DNA of 64,000 bases from Climacium dendroides (GCA_950106755.1 OX467082.1:19716001-19780000), one strand, 5' to 3'; shown: positions 1 to 13,020, counted from the first letter of the stretch. Program-made: numbers and translations. Notes: generated by a model from the letters alone, not told the origin.

Positions 1-1841
1 GGATTGATATGAAATTTGAACCACACAAACTATACTTATATGCGCAACTTTTTCAAAAACATTTATTGGAAATAGATATTGTTTGAAGAATGAACAAGCT
101 GCCAAAGATCACCATAATCAAAAAATGTCTTGATTTCACTATAAGAAAACTGTGTCTGCTTGGACATCTAGCCAAAAACGACATATGTCCGCGACAACAC
201 GATACGTCGCAAAAGACATTGGGATGTCAGGCCGAAAAAGTGAAGATTTTACTTTGATGTCTTCGACAGTATTGCTAGATTTTAGTCACAGCATACTGAT
301 GCTACGAAAAACACTAATGCAATGTAAGACATCCAGGTGGACACCAGATGTTTATAAGGATGTCCACAATAACACGTTCAGCCACGTCACCATCTTTGGT
401 CAAACTTAGCTCAGAAGTTGATTTAGAATTTTGGTGCGGTCAGAGGTAAAGTGACTATCCAAGGTTAAAAAGGGGACAATGGACAGGTGGTGACTCCTAA
501 AAGCTTATGTGGCATTTGACGTGGTGTGATGAGGTGGAAATTGTGTGACGTGGCATGAGGCATGATGACGTGATGTGGCATAATGACGTGGAAATTGGGT
601 GACGTGAACATGGGTGATGATGTGGCATGCTACGTCAGTATACTTGACTTATCCATGTTCTGATCTTGGATGTCTCCGTGGACGTCACAAGTGACATACT
701 GACGTCCACATTGATGTCACTTCTGGCGTCAACATTTTGTACTTACTGTGAATGTAACTTCTAACCACATGCTATCCACTGTGTATTTCATTACGTCTGA
801 CTAGACGTGTGGATGTTGTGGAAGCAATTATAGGCGTTTTCTTTGATGTCAAAATGACTATAGATGCATGACATGACTTTATGCCCAAAGTTGAATTTGC
901 ACATGATGCACGTCCTTCCTATGTAGTACAAAATGACTTATGTGTTTACTTGGTTTAGGTTCATTTTTGGGCTATTGAAGTCTTACAATTTGCGCACGTT
1001 CAACAAACTTCATTAGGATAAAATTCCACCCTATTCATATGATGTCACTTGCAACACCAAGTAAGACAAACTCTACCACAAAATGCACGTTCAAGATGCA
1101 ACAGGTCTACTTGGAAGATATGAACATGCTGATGGCTTTGTATTTCTCAGACATCCTATGTGACGTCAAAATGCTAGCACAGCAAACACATGTCAATGAT
1201 GTGAACACCCTATGTTTCCTCCTCAGATGCAATGTCATCGCTAACTACAGCAACATACTCTCCACCATTGTTTGTTGGTTGGCACACCAGGTTCACGACT
1301 TGTTGTAGTGGTTGTAGGCCATCGAAGTCCCTATCATTCACCAACTGCACCATGTTCGGGAACTGTGTTTTTTTTTATGTCCGGCCAAAAATGTTGTACG
1401 TCCATGATAACATCATACGTCTGAGAAAACATTGAGATGTTACGTCGATGGACGTTGGAAAAGCAGAGATTTTGGTTTGATGTTATAGAAAGCATTGCTA
1501 AATTTCAGTCACAGCATATTGGTGCTATGAAAAACAATGATGCAATCTAAAACATCGTTGTGGACATCAGATGTTTTCAAAAATGTCTAGAAAAATTTTC
1601 AAAATGTTATAAGCTATATAGATTTAATTTATATAACAATTTTATATAAATTAGATGAATGGATTTGTTATGGAAAAAGGTTTACAAAATCATATCAATA
1701 TTATATTATATAAAAAAAATTATTTTTAACTTAAGATTTAAATTCTAAATTTTATTAGTTTAAAATCATAAATTTTCCATCAATATCTAATGTGGGGTGA
1801 TTTTCTAGTGTTCTTGGACTTTGAGATATTTGACATCTTAA

Positions 1842-2500
1842 CCTTTAAAGGACCAAGGCCTTTTTTTTGCCAGAAAACATTGAAAATTGCCATTTCTGTA
1901 GCAAAGAGTAAAAGAAATTTTAATTTTTTTTCCACATCTAACTAGAGGATCTTACACCTAACAAGTAGAAAAAATTGTAGAAAAAAATTCAGAATTTTTG
2001 ACCGCATAGATTTAAAGTGGAAAAAACAAGTTTTTTAGCGCATTGAGGGACTAGATTTTTTGACTTTGTAAAATTTTTGCACTACAGAGTTTTGAGATTT
2101 AAATATTTATAGTAAAGAATTGAGTTGAGAGTTCAGGCAAATAAATAAAAAATAAAAAAACTTAAATTTCATTCTTAAGAAAATTGTTAAGTAGAAATAG
2201 GTATGAGATAGAAGGAAAATCTAAATTATTAATAAATTTTAGATGGAATTAAAATGCACTAATCCCAATGGTGAGATTGTTCTAGCAAGTAAACTAAACC
2301 ACGTGAAGTTTTTATTTTGAAAAAATTATAAAAATTGCATTCAGAAATGCATTCAACATGTTATTTTTTTCAAGAAGATGCTCTAATTGCCTAAAAAACA
2401 AAAATGTCCATAACTTTCTCATAACAAAATAATCCAAATGAAATGAATCAAAGCTTTCTAGATAGACAAAAATATAATCTACAATTGAAATTCTATGTTG
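1842..2500 (+). repeat. TTAA-ended AT-rich TIR repeat, truncated copy
   Basis: The start reads TTAA followed by CCTTTAAAGGACCAAGGCC, and the body contains the family's hallmark blocks: a 'TTGCCATTTCT..AGCAAAGAG' stretch, 'CCCAATGGTGAGATTGTTCTAGCAA' cut by small changes, and a 'CCAAATGAAATGAATCAAAGC' block. The usual 3' terminus (GGGACTTTAGGGG) is missing, so the right limit is approximate. It sits inside the CACTA element and is therefore a younger insertion or part of sequence captured by it. Confidence 0.55.
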
Positions 2501-2905
2501 GATGTATTGTTGTGTCATACTATATTGAAGTTGATGTTGCAAACAACCTAGATTTAATAAATATGACTTTATCAATTGAATGTTCAAGGAGACATCCCCA
2601 TATATGTTGGAAATGACATGCAAATGTTCATCATAACATCATAAATAACAAAGACGATTTGTAGAAAATTTAGAAATTGTTGAAGCAAATGTTTAAAACA
2701 ACATTGATGTGAATGTCGAATTTCATACTACAAATGTTCTTTTGAATGTTTACAATGACGTCGAAAAAAACAGAACTAAGATATGTAAATGTTTTTTAAG
2801 ACATCATTTCAAACATCATTTCAAACATCATTGTATTTATGTTGCTGCTCATATTTTAGTTTTGTATATCCCATATTGTTTGTCATGCCTCCTACACCCC
2901 ACTAG

Positions 2906-2913
2906 TATAAAAG
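2906..2913 (+). promoter_or_regulatory. TATA-box-like motif conserved between two CACTA copies
   Basis: TATAAAAG within CACTAGTATAAAAGGCTTG. The same block is conserved in the inverted CACTA copy at about 23206-23213 on the minus strand, while much of the surrounding DNA has diverged. It may be the relic promoter of the lost transposase gene. No start site can be seen directly. Confidence 0.4.
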
Positions 2914-2979
2914 GCTTGTCTTTTTATTAGTTAATAAGTAGATTTTTGAGCCATTCAATATTCTTGATAAATATAGTGT

Positions 2980-3310
2980 ATGGCATATTGTATGGTGTAT
3001 TTTGTATGGCATGTTATATATATATATTGTATTTTGTATAGTGTATTTTATATGGCATGTTGTATATATATTGTATGGTGTATTTTGTATGGCATGTTGT
3101 ATATATGGTGTATTTTGTATGGCATGTTGTATATATGGTGTATTTTGTATGGCATGTTGTATATATGGTGTATTTTGTATGGCATGTTGTATATATGGTG
3201 TATTTTGTATGGCATGTTGTATATATGGTGTATTTTGTATGGCATGTTGTATATATATTGTATTTTGTATGGTATGTTGTATATATTTTGTATAGTGTAT
3301 TTTGTATGGC
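2980..3310 (+). repeat. 30-bp minisatellite inside the CACTA element
   Basis: A perfect 30-base unit beginning GGCATGTTGTATATATGGTG is repeated five full times at 3091-3240 and continues for 17 more bases. Diverged units extend the array to about 2980 and 3310. Because the period is a multiple of three and the unit lacks stops in most frames, several frames on both strands stay open. Those open frames are an artefact of the repeat, not genes. The second CACTA copy has only a short diverged ATATGCCATACA-type tract at this place, so the array expanded after the copies separated. Confidence 0.9.
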
Positions 3311-3924
3311 ATATTTTATATGTTGTATTGCATATGATATGCTACCCCAACATGTACTTGTGTTGACTTATACAAACAGACATCTCCTATGATAGGGTAT
3401 GCTTTGAGAAGCACGCATGTGTAAATTCCACACGCTCGGATGGACATTTCAATCAGCATACAACTGTTTCACCTAACGTCATTTAAGACACCTGGATGTC
3501 CACAGCGATGTCTCAAAAGACATCTTAAAATGCTAGGCAAACCAAGTAAGTGGCCCCAAAAAATGCCACGTCAGCATTCGTGGATGCCACGTCGGCCAAT
3601 CTCGTCAGCACCGACGTGGCATGCCACGTCAATTACACGTCAGATGCCACATCATAGACGGGCAATGGATGAAAAAAATGACACTCTGGCTTTTCCGCGC
3701 CTAGGTGGCAGCCACATGTCAACTCCTGAAGTTACCCGTTGACCGATGTCTTTTTGGACATCACGATGCTGGGCCTGCAAATTTGATGCAACGTACCATG
3801 TTTTGGGCATGTCCACAGCACCACGAAGTGATTGGACATTAGTGTAGACATAGAACGCGTCACGCGCGATGTCCGGGTGTCCAAATTGCGATGTCGCGGT
3901 AGACACAGTTTTCTTATAGTGTTT

Positions 3925-4334
3925 CGAACTTTGCATTGCTCCTAAACATTTAAAACAACGTTGATTGACATGAAAATTTTACCAGAATATTCTAAACTTC
4001 AAGGGAATATAATCCAATAGATTTTATTGAAATCAAACATTGAATGAAGGAGATACAAACTCCCAAAGTTGGAACCATCAAAAATACAATTTGATGAACT
4101 CAAATTGAACCTATGAACTTCCAATGGCTTCCAAAAATTTAGTAAATTTTCGGTTGATCTAGAAATTCAACCTCAAAAACTAAAAAAGAGAAAGTAGATT
4201 TTCCAACAAGTTTTACTAAATTTAGACATTGGATATAAATGTTATAGTACTTCAAATTGGACTTCTAGACTCTATAAGGACACCTTTGGCCCCCTTAGGC
4301 GCTTTGGGGGTAATAAGAAAATTTTAGTTGTTAG
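3925..4334. other. AT-rich intergenic DNA, nothing recognised
   Basis: No open frame of note, no terminal repeats and no RNA gene signature could be seen between the CACTA element and the next repeat. Confidence 0.5.
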
Positions 4335-5234
4335 TCCCTAAAGTCCCAAGGCCTCTTTTCCATCAAAAAACACTCAAAATTGCCATTTCTATAGCAAAGA
4401 GAAAAAATAATAATATTTTTTGCATACCTAACCATAGGATCTTGTGCTAGACTAGTATAAGAATGTGTGGAAGAAATTTTACATACTCTGACCTTGTAGA
4501 TTGCAAGATATTTGAATTTAAAGTAAAGAAAACAATTTTTTTGCACCTTGCTCAATTACATATTTTGTCTTTGAACCTTCAAATTTTTTTATTTTGCTTT
4601 ATTGATTTTTAATTTTTAATTTTATTTGATAAAAAATTGAATTGAGGGTTTAGGAAAAAGAAATACACTTATTTTTCTCTCTTGAAAAAATTGTTGAATA
4701 GAAGTAGGTTCAAGATTGAAGGAAAATCTAAATTGTTAATAGCTCTAAGATGGAATTGAAACATACTAATCTCAATGGTGAGATTGTTTTAGCAAGAGAT
4801 CTTAACCTTGTAAGACATTTTTTTTAAATTATAAAAATTGAGGTCAGAAATAAATTCTACAAGTTATTTTTTCAAGAAGATGCTCTAATTGCTCAAAAAA
4901 TAAGATTGTGTGTAACTTTCATATAACAAATCCAAATGGAATAAATCAAATCTTCCCATTTACATTACAATATAATCTAAACAAAATAAAACTCTAAAAT
5001 TTTTACTCTAAGCTTTTTTGAAGTTTTTTTTCTACTTGCCAAACTAAAAAAGGGCTTTTTGCACCATAATTATTATTCTTGAGCTCCTATTGAAATAAAA
5101 ATTATATTTTCAGAAAGCTAATGTGTTTTTCTATTTTTACAAAAGAAATTCAAAAAATCACAAAAAATATTGAGACCATATGAGCTTGCCCCAAATCCAT
5201 TTTGTCCCTCAAGGGGATAGTGGGACTTTAGGAT
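4335..5234 (+). repeat. AT-rich TIR repeat, full-length copy
   Basis: The left end TCCCTAAAGTCCCAAGGCC pairs with a right end TGGGACTTTAGGA followed by TTTAAA. Inside are the family blocks shared with copies at 6468-7372 and 21338-21915: 'TTGCCATTTCTATAGCAAAGAG', 'AATGGTGAGATTGTT' and 'CAAATCCATTTTGTCCC' (each quoted in part). No coding capacity. Length about 900 bp. Confidence 0.65.
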
Positions 5235-6467
5235 TTAAAGTGGAGAAGGAAGATGCCTATTTGTGTAGTTTTTATTGTACCTAACCATTTGGGTTCTATA
5301 AGACACTATAATAAAAATGATTTGGTGAATCCCCTAGCCATGGCTCATATGATTTTGCAAATTGTTGTCCAAAAACATATCAAAATTCCTTTACCTATGA
5401 TATTGACTAATAGGCTACAACTCTCTTTGGTGATGAGTTGCCAATGAAATTTTCATTGACAATAAAAATTTATATTAATGCATATTATGAAATGATATTC
5501 ATAGTATAAATTGTTGCCCAATTAAGTGGTTTTAATTGAAACAAATCTTACTAAAAAAATATGACTTTACAAAGTTACCAAAATCCACTTTATCATTAAC
5601 AAATTTGTTTCACTAGCCAAATTAGTTCCATATACCTTATAATTGTCTTTCTATTAACAACCCCTAAGAATGTAGCCCAAGAATTCTATATACAACAATT
5701 TATACTAAATTAACTGGTTGCTCCAACATGCACCAAACAACCTAATTACCTTTGCATAAAGCACATGCAAAATACAAAATACATGTGGCATGACCTAAAT
5801 GGCTTTATTTTAGGAAATTGAAGTAATCACACAACACAACTATACATACTATTAGATACATATACAACATTTGCATCAAAAAACTTTCTAATAATAAAAT
5901 CCTAGGCTCTAACAACATTTCCAAACTCCATTCTTACAAATATGCTTGAAGACTTTGATAACCTACTATTCTTATTTTCAAATCCCCTAGTCTTGCAAAA
6001 TGAGTCTCACAAAACTATTATATAAAAAGGGAGACTCCATCTACAAAAATCATTGACCTATAACACTAAGTAATACAAGATACAAACTTTTCATCATTAC
6101 TATACAATCACTATTAGCAATCTATAAAGAAAAATATCAAATATTACAAAAATCATGATTGTTGTAGACAAGAATGATGCACTTCAAAACAAATTAAAAC
6201 CATAGTAGTTGCACTAGAAGATGCTATATTTACCAAACATGGCATTAATTTGTTATATGTTGAATTTTAAAATGCATATGGTTCTATTGATCATACAAGG
6301 CTTTTGGTAATCAAGGTTAGTTACCTTTAATACTCAATAAATTTAATAGGCAATATATACTCACATTCTTCAACAATTTTTTTTAAAGCATACTTCGGGG
6401 AAAAAGAACAATATATATCCAAAGAAGTACAATCCAAGCATGACGCTTTGAATTCATATTTATTTAA
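5235..6467. other. AT-rich intergenic DNA, nothing recognised
   Basis: The 64-codon frame at 5253-5447 runs out of the adjacent repeat and shows no family resemblance. The remainder is AT-rich without terminal repeats or RNA gene signatures that I can see. Confidence 0.45.
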
Positions 6468-7372
6468 CCTCAAAAGGACCATTGTCCTTTGGGGGACATA
6501 ATGGATTTTGGACAGGTTCCTATGACCTCAATTTTTAGTGAAGTTTTTTGAAAACTTCTCATAGTATAGAAAAAACTTATTAGCTTTGTGGGAATATAAT
6601 TTTATTTCAATTGGTGCATAGGAGCAAAAGTTATACCACAAAAAGTCCAAATTTTCATTTGGTGGCCAAAAAAAGAAATTCTCAAAAATTTAAAATTAAA
6701 TTTAAATTTTTTTTTCTTATGGATCACATTTTTGTCTACATGTGAAGCTTTTATTCTTTCCATTTGGTTTTGTTATTTGAAAGTTATGAACAATTTTTTT
6801 TATTAGACAATTTGAGCATCTTCTTGAAAAATAATCTATAAAATTCATTACTAAATGCAATTTTCACAATTTTAAAAAAAAATGTTTGAAAAGGTTAAGT
6901 TTTCTTGCTAGAACCGTCTCACCATTGCAATTATTGTGTTTGATCCCATCTTAGGGCTATTAACAATTTAGTTTTTCTTTCAATTTTGAACCTACTTCTA
7001 CTTAACAATTTTTTTAAAGAATGGGAATCAAATGTTTTATTGTTTTTTTTACTTAGGCTTTTAACTCAATTTTTTGACACAATTAATTTTAAATTCAAAG
7101 TCCATAGTGCACAGTTTTTCTACAAATGGTGGCCTTAGTCATCTAAAATTGTATGCTAGTTTTAAAAAAAAAATTCCAACTTTGAATGCTAATATCTTTT
7201 AATCCATATTTTAAGACTCCATGAAATTTTAAGCACATGATCTTAGGCAAATATAATACAAGATAACACAATTACATTCTTTGAAAAAGTATTTTTTTTT
7301 CTAGAGCAAATGCAACAAAAATTGCAATTTTGAGTGGTTTTTGATAGAAAAATGGCCTAGGTCCTATAGGGG
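6468..7372 (-). repeat. AT-rich TIR repeat, inverted copy
   Basis: An inverted copy of the same family. The left end reads TTAACCTCAAAAGGACCATTG and continues with the reverse complement of the usual right end (GTCC..GGGGGACA, ATGGATTTTGGACAGG). The right end reads CCTAGGTCCTATAGGGG followed by TTTAAA. The body has the same conserved blocks in reverse order. No coding capacity. Confidence 0.6.
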
Positions 7373-8099
7373 TTTAAATCTTTCATGAACCACTACTACA
7401 ATGTTACAATTTGATAACCATGGCTACAATTTCAAAACCTCCGTAAGTTTATCAACATCTGCAAGTGATCTTGCCATAATAACTAGCTCACTATCATCAA
7501 CACAACCTCAAATTAATAAAATAGACAAATTTTGTCAATGGGCTCAATAGACTTGAAAGTATCCAAGTGTGCCATCTCTAGATGTCTAACAATATTACTC
7601 TAAAATGAACTTTACAATACTAGTTCATTAGAATACAACTAGTAGCTTCTTTAGAATGAAAACTACAAAAACTCACAACCTTCACCAAACTATTGAGACA
7701 AAATGAACAAATATTTACCTCCCTTACAACACTAAAAACAAAACTCAAAATCATTGACATTATTATAAGGCCAAGTGCTCCATATAGCTTCTATGCAATT
7801 CCATTTTCAATGGTAGCAATAGGATTGATGAACAAAATCATTTCTTCACAAAAAATTTTACATTACCTATCCAATAGTAAACCAATATCATGAAACAACT
7901 ACCAACAGATTTATTTGGACTAGAAGCATTTTCATTTAAAATTGAAATTTTAACATGTATTGGAGAATAATTGAGAGATGCATAAAATGATGTAGGAAGA
8001 TTAGGAAAAATTTACAAAAGACTAATAAACTACATGATAGACAAAAATGGAGGACCTTTAGCATTACCAAGACTAACCAAAGAAGTTGGTATCTATTTG
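7373..8099. other. AT-rich intergenic DNA, nothing recognised
   Basis: Short open frames only (for example 7693-7893), with no recognisable protein family and no terminal repeats. Confidence 0.4.
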
Positions 8100-8900
8100 G
8101 AACTTTTTCATCAAAATCCACCCAAAATTGCCATTTCTATAGCAAAGAGCAAAAATGGTTTTAAATTATATCTATCTGCAAGATTTTATACTAGACTAGC
8201 ATAAAAATATGTAGAAAACATTTCAAAAACTCTAAGCACATAGATTGAAAAATATTTTTGTTTAAAGTGTAGAAAACAAGTTTTCTTTGTTACTTGTGTG
8301 ACTAGATTATAAGACTTTGAATCTTCTTATCTTACAATTTTTATACAATAGATTGTGAATTTCTAATTTTTGATGTTGAAGAATATAATTGAGAGTTTAG
8401 AAAACAATGCAAGGATAAAATCTTCATCCTCATTCCTTAAGAAATTGCTAAGTTGAATAGATAAGAGATAGAATGAAAATCTAAACTATTACTAGTTCTA
8501 AGATGGAATTGAAACAAGCATACTAATCCCAATGGTGAGATTGTTCTAGCAAATGTATTGAACCTTGTGGATTTTAAAAAATATTATAATAATCAAATTC
8601 CAAAACAATTTCACTATATTATTCTCTCAAGAGTATGCTATAATTGCCTCCAAAACAAGAAGCTTCATAACTTTCACACCATTAATCCAAATGGAATGAA
8701 TCAAAATTTTCCATGTAGACAAAATTATAATCTATGAGAAATTAATTTTTAAATTTTTGTTTCAAGTTTTAAGAGGGTTTTTTTGGTTGCTTGGTGAATT
8801 GCTTTTTAAGCTTAGAATGGCATAAAATTTGCTCTTCAATACCAATTGTAATGAAAAAATTATATTCCTATAAATCTAATGTGATTTTTTATCTTCAAAA
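8100..8900 (+). repeat. AT-rich TIR repeat, degenerate copy
   Basis: It contains the internal blocks of the family in the usual order: the ATTGCCATTTCTATAGCAAAG block near 8130, the CCCAATGGTGAGATTGTTC block near 8527, and the CCAAATGGAATGAATCAAAA block near 8690. The terminal CCCCTAAAGTCCCA repeats are not clearly preserved. Confidence 0.5.
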
Positions 8901-8901
8901 A

Positions 8902-9100
8902 ATTGGATAATGATGATAAATTTTTTAATTCATTGTGCAATTCATAGCCCAATTAGTAAGTTGAGAAGGCTCTTCTCACCTAAATTTATGAGATTGTGGA
9001 GATGAATTGGATAATGATGATGAATTTTTGAGTTCATCATGCATTTTTTGACTCAATTAGTGAATTGAGAAGGCTCTTCCCCCCCAAGCTTTTGCATTAC
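8902..9100 (+). repeat. Direct duplication of about 100 bp
   Basis: Two diverged copies, each starting TTGGATAATGATGATGAATT and ending near GAGAAGGCTCTTC, lie side by side with a spacing of about 105 bases. No coding content. The next 470 bases up to the LTR remnant are AT-rich with no recognised feature. Confidence 0.55.
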
Positions 9101-9573
9101 AAAGTGGCCTCTTTTGGGGTTCAATTTTTTCCTAATGTAGTTTTGTGTCCAATTTGGTAGTTTTGGGTGTTATTTGACCAAATAAATGGTGGTTTTATTG
9201 TGGATTTTTTCAAGTGGTGAGGTGGTGAGGTGGTAGAGATGCCAATTAGGAGTCAATGTGTTGAGTTAGGACTTTTGTGTCACGATGTGAAGCAGTTCTA
9301 ATGGATTAGTTGGATAGTTAGGTTGCTCTCTAACTAGCTAGTAATTGATAGTGTGTAAATCCTATTTGGTATTTTTCACTTTTGTTGTCATCTATTGTAA
9401 AAGAGAGTTTAATGTGAGTTCTAGCCCGATTAGGGTATATAATTTTTGTTTGATTGTTAATGAAGAAGATTGGTGAACTATGAATTAAAATGCTAGTTGA
9501 ATGAAGAATATATTTGTGTCCTAGTTGGTAGAGATGTTGTGGGATGGCAAACCTATTGTCAAATTAAGTGTGA

Positions 9574-9930
9574 AAATTGTAACAATGATGTCACGTGAGG
9601 TGACATTGGAGTCATTCTACATCAAATTGTAGTATTAGATGAACTTTCATAGGAGTTCTTCTTAGTTTTAGATGGATTTCATCCAAATTTTAGAGTTTAT
9701 CCATCTTAGAGTTGAGTGTTTAGGTGAAGAGAGCTTCTTGACTTAACATTGTTATCAAGTCAAGTTTTGTGAGCATTTTTGAGAGAGAGTTTTGTGTTTT
9801 GCTTTGCTTGAAGATGATGTTATTCATTTAGTAAAGTCTTCACCTTCTCTCCTACATTTGCACTCTTGAATTCTCCCTTTGTGGAGTGAGAGCTGCTTGA
9901 TTTTTTGTGTGTAGATACAATAGTTTCTCA
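9574..9930 (+). repeat. 5' LTR remnant of the Ty3/gypsy element
   Basis: This stretch matches 40940-41280 almost throughout. Shared blocks include ATTCTACATCAAATTGTAGT, TTTTAGATGGATTTCATCCAA and GTAGATACAATAGTTTC, and it ends in CA at 9930. The first 100 or so bases of the LTR seen at 40839 are missing here, so this copy is truncated at its 5' side. No convincing tRNA primer-binding site could be identified just downstream. Confidence 0.8.
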
Positions 9931-11042
9931 CTTGACAACAATTTGCTTCTTTCTTTCTTGTAGTACCTATCTTAAGTGGAAAGACAAAATTTCAACTTCT
10001 AGATTGTTGCTTGCACTTATATTATTGGTAGAAGAATAACATATGAATCCAACGCTTCAAAAAATGCAAGATTTGAGTGATTTTTGAAAAAGTTATAAGG
10101 TTTTGAAATTTTTTGGAATTTTTGCGATGAGTCCTTGAAGTGGAGTGCCACATTTTTGGAATCTACGATTTTCCAAGATTTCCTGAAATCTACATATTTT
10201 AACATTTTTGAAATCTAGGAAATTTGAAGATTCTGAAATCTAGGATTTTGGAAGATTTCTGAATTATACTTGCAGGATACATTTCGCAAAATATAGAATC
10301 TTTCATAATTGTAGATTTAGAATTCTCTTTTAAAAACAAACAAAATAGGGTGTAAACTTTGAAATTCAATTCGAGGGGCATTTTAGCTTGGATTTGAATA
10401 AAATTTGTGCCTATTTTATGTGAAATTTGCTAAGGAATCCAATGGTGTAATTGGTTTGGCATTTTGACTTGATATTAAACCTATATTAGTGTTTTTCACG
10501 AGCTGAATGGTGTTTTTGAACACAAAATTTTCAAGGGCGTTAGGCTTTAGAGCCTTGTTAGACACTTTCAAATGTCTAACTTTTGTTATTGTCACAGGAT
10601 TGGCGACTTGTGATCATCCATCACAGGTGTTTGCCGGTGGCTCTAATTCAAATTTTTCTTGTGTTTTTGCAATTTGTTGTTTAGGGAAGAGGATCCAATT
10701 TGGATTTCTTGGATTTTGTTGTGGTACCTTTCGTTGTGGTGGCTATTGTTGCAAATGGTTTTTGGTTTTATACCATTTTGTGTTCATGATTAGGCTTTCA
10801 TTTTCATAGACATATTGTGGTGGTGAGGTCAGATTAATCACCAGCGAGACCATTTTCTATGCACCAAGTGAGTGGTGCTAGTTTGAATTGCAGTGATTGG
10901 GAAGTGATGACCCATGAACTACAAGTTTGGTGGTGATATAGATGCAAATTGCTTTTAGCCTTAAAATAGTTGCAGGTATCCAAGTAGTCATTTTATGGTG
11001 CATACTAGAAGTTAATATTATTAATCTCCATCACTAGACTAC
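9931..11042 (+). other. Retrotransposon leader region
   Basis: Untranslated stretch between the LTR remnant and gag. At 10140-10270 there is a short degenerate tandem of a GAAATCTAGGATTTT-like unit. The open frame at 10507-10809 is rich in Phe, Cys and Gly, resembles no known family and is probably fortuitous. Confidence 0.4.
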
Positions 11043-12517
11043 TTGGAGGATACTCACATCGTTGACTTTGGGCTAGTATTAGATACCAACAATGCTTTTG
11101 ATCTTATTTCAATGTTGGATACCACTAGTAGGCTTTGGGTTTGGAGTGTAGATACAATTTACAAAATAGATGACGATCCTTGTAGTGTAATGAGGGATCG
11201 ATTCTTTAGAAGGATTGGATGCATTTCTCTTCCTCACTGGAAAACTTCGATTTCAAATTTGGATGAAAGAGAGGCATTAAGCGGTCTTCAAGCTTCAACA
11301 ATTGGTATACTTTTGAGTTGTTGCAACAACACTTGGAATATAAAGTTCTCCAAACATATGAGTGATGGACTAAGGAGCATGCATTCCAATTGCATCAAGT
11401 AAAGCGCTATTGGGAGGATTATATAGAACTTATTACTGTGTTCAAAAAGGGTGTAGTAGTAAATTTGATTCCACGGAGAAAGATGAAGGAAGCTTGGAAA
11501 AGAAAAAATATGGTTCATCTCCTGAGGACATCAAGGGAAAGACGTTGACACCAGTCAAACCTTCCATTACCTTATCTCAAATGGTGTAGGCCACATAGGC
11601 GACATTGACTGCGGTTGGTGATTCATCATTGTTTAAGTCATTGTACGTCTTCATTACGCATTTAGAAGTTGAGTACGAAGGTTTTTGACATGATCAAATG
11701 CAACGCATTCAAGACTTCAAAGATCAGAAGGAAGATACTCCACACACGATGTATACAAAGTTGGCACGGTTTGCAATTGAGTTTGGACGTGTATTTGTAG
11801 AAAGTCAACTTGTAAAGATTTGTTTTGTCCAAAATTGACAAAAGACTTCTAGATTTAGCCACACCTCGAATTATTATCAATTATGAGGGTCGAGCAATGT
11901 TGGCACAAGCGTTTGTTGAAGTTGAGAGGTGTGATAGAGCTCTGAGCCAATATGATGCTACCAACATGGTTTCTTGGATGATGGATAGTACTAAGCCTAA
12001 GAAGAGTACTATAGCCACAAGTGGTTTGGCAGAGACTCAACTTGAAAAGAGTCAGATGACTATACTATTGGAGGTGTGAAGAATCTAGTCATGCTAAAAA
12101 TGATCCCAATTGTTCAAAGAAGAAGAAGGTGTAGTCTATAGAGAAGCGCAAATATAAGACAAAAGTTGCCAAGGCAAAGGAAAAATCCAAGAAAAAGGAA
12201 TTGAAGTGTATACATAGTAGTAGGCTTAACCACAATGCAAATCATTGCTTCATTTTACATCTAGAGAAACGACCTGCTTCAAAGAAGGAAAAAGCTCTGG
12301 AGGCCAAAATTGTAGAGCTTGAGAAGCAATTCAATATTGGAACTTCTCTTGACCAAGTTATCGTAGCCAAGCTGACTTTTCAAACTATAGCTAGTACCTT
12401 TGCTTTACATTTGTATATGTTTGGTGCTGTTAGAGCGATGGTGGTATTAGTGGCTACCATACATGCCCAAAAAGCAACCAAGTTGGTTGTACAACCTTTT
12501 AAATATATCCAAAGATA
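11043..12517 (+). pseudogene. gag polyprotein remnant with zinc knuckles (Ty3/gypsy)
   Basis: Structural capsid/nucleocapsid region of the retroelement, broken by frameshifts. An N-terminal part runs at 11043-11402. A capsid-like part (about 11740-12079) ends in a basic stretch. From 12063 to 12517 the frame is continuous and holds two CCHC-like knuckles. In the first (about 12063-12110) the first Cys has become Tyr (YWRC, then His and Cys). In the second (12207-12248) the pattern C-x2-S-x4-H-x4-C shows the second Cys replaced by Ser. Lys-rich sequence separates the two knuckles, as expected for a nucleocapsid. The assignment rests on the knuckles and the position before the protease; the capsid part alone is not diagnostic. 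Confidence 0.65.
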
Positions 12518-12540
12518 GTGAGCGTGTTTGATATGGTAGC

Positions 12541-13020
12541 TTGCCATACCATATTGGTCAAGTACGTTTGCCATTATCATATGGCCTTGCAAATACTACT
12601 TCTACTATTTATTTTCATGTTCCAGTGGCACCAATGCCACATAGAGGGACTACTGTAAATGGCTTGGCTCACACTTTGGCTTACAAAGTGTTACAAATGC
12701 CGATATTTTCTTTTGTAGAGATGTTGGCTCCAAATTTTGCACCAGTTCAAGTGTCTCATTTAATTGACAATGTTTTGGAGGGCAAAATACCTATGCCATC
12801 TCTTCACTTGGCTCAAGCTATTATTGAGCCTTCCACAGAAGAAGATTTAGTTAAGTTGCATGCTAAGCTTGCAACTAAAGCTATTGAAATGTTTGAGGAG
12901 GGTGTTGTGCAACAAGTAGAAGCACCGCTATTATTTGATGCACCTTTGACTACGGGGGTAGCTTACTTAGCTGATGTTGCAGTAGATGTGCTTGAGAATG
13001 TTGTAATTTACAATCAAACA
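12541..13020 (+). pseudogene. gag-protease linker region of the retroelement
   Basis: An open frame of 160 codons between the nucleocapsid region and the protease, hydrophobic and Ala/Val-rich in its second half. It ends at a TAG one frame away from the protease, which starts at about 13023. The domain is not recognised. By position it is the last part of gag or a linker. A frameshift, either natural or a decay mutation, would be needed to join it to the protease frame. Confidence 0.45.

Larger units (their letters stand above)
137..3921 (+). mobile_element. CACTA (En/Spm-type) DNA transposon, non-autonomous
   Basis: The element starts CACTATAAGAAAACTG and ends with the exact reverse complement; 21 bases match perfectly at the two ends (137-157 and 3901-3921). 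It is flanked by TTT on both sides (134-136, 3922-3924), the 3-bp duplication typical of CACTA elements. The ends are packed with GACATC/GATGTC and TGACGTGG motifs in both orientations, like the subterminal binding repeats of this superfamily. No transposase was found. Compared with the related copy at 22447-24133 it carries about 1.9 kb extra (roughly 875-2735). That extra part includes a second, diverged copy of the 5' end (about 1390-1590) and an AT-rich repeat inserted near 1842. The short open frames inside are not convincing genes. Confidence 0.93.

Noticed and set aside
3091..3257. Possible CRISPR-like array of regular repeats
   Set aside because: Direct tandem repeat without spacers, in plant nuclear DNA.
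2902..3392. Several overlapping open frames on both strands with periodic Tyr/Cys/Met peptides
   Set aside because: They arise from the 30-base minisatellite, whose period is a multiple of three; no sign of real coding.
10507..10809. Cys/Phe-rich 100-codon frame in the retroelement leader as a membrane protein
   Set aside because: No ATG context or family support; lies in an untranslated leader and shows no conserved pattern.
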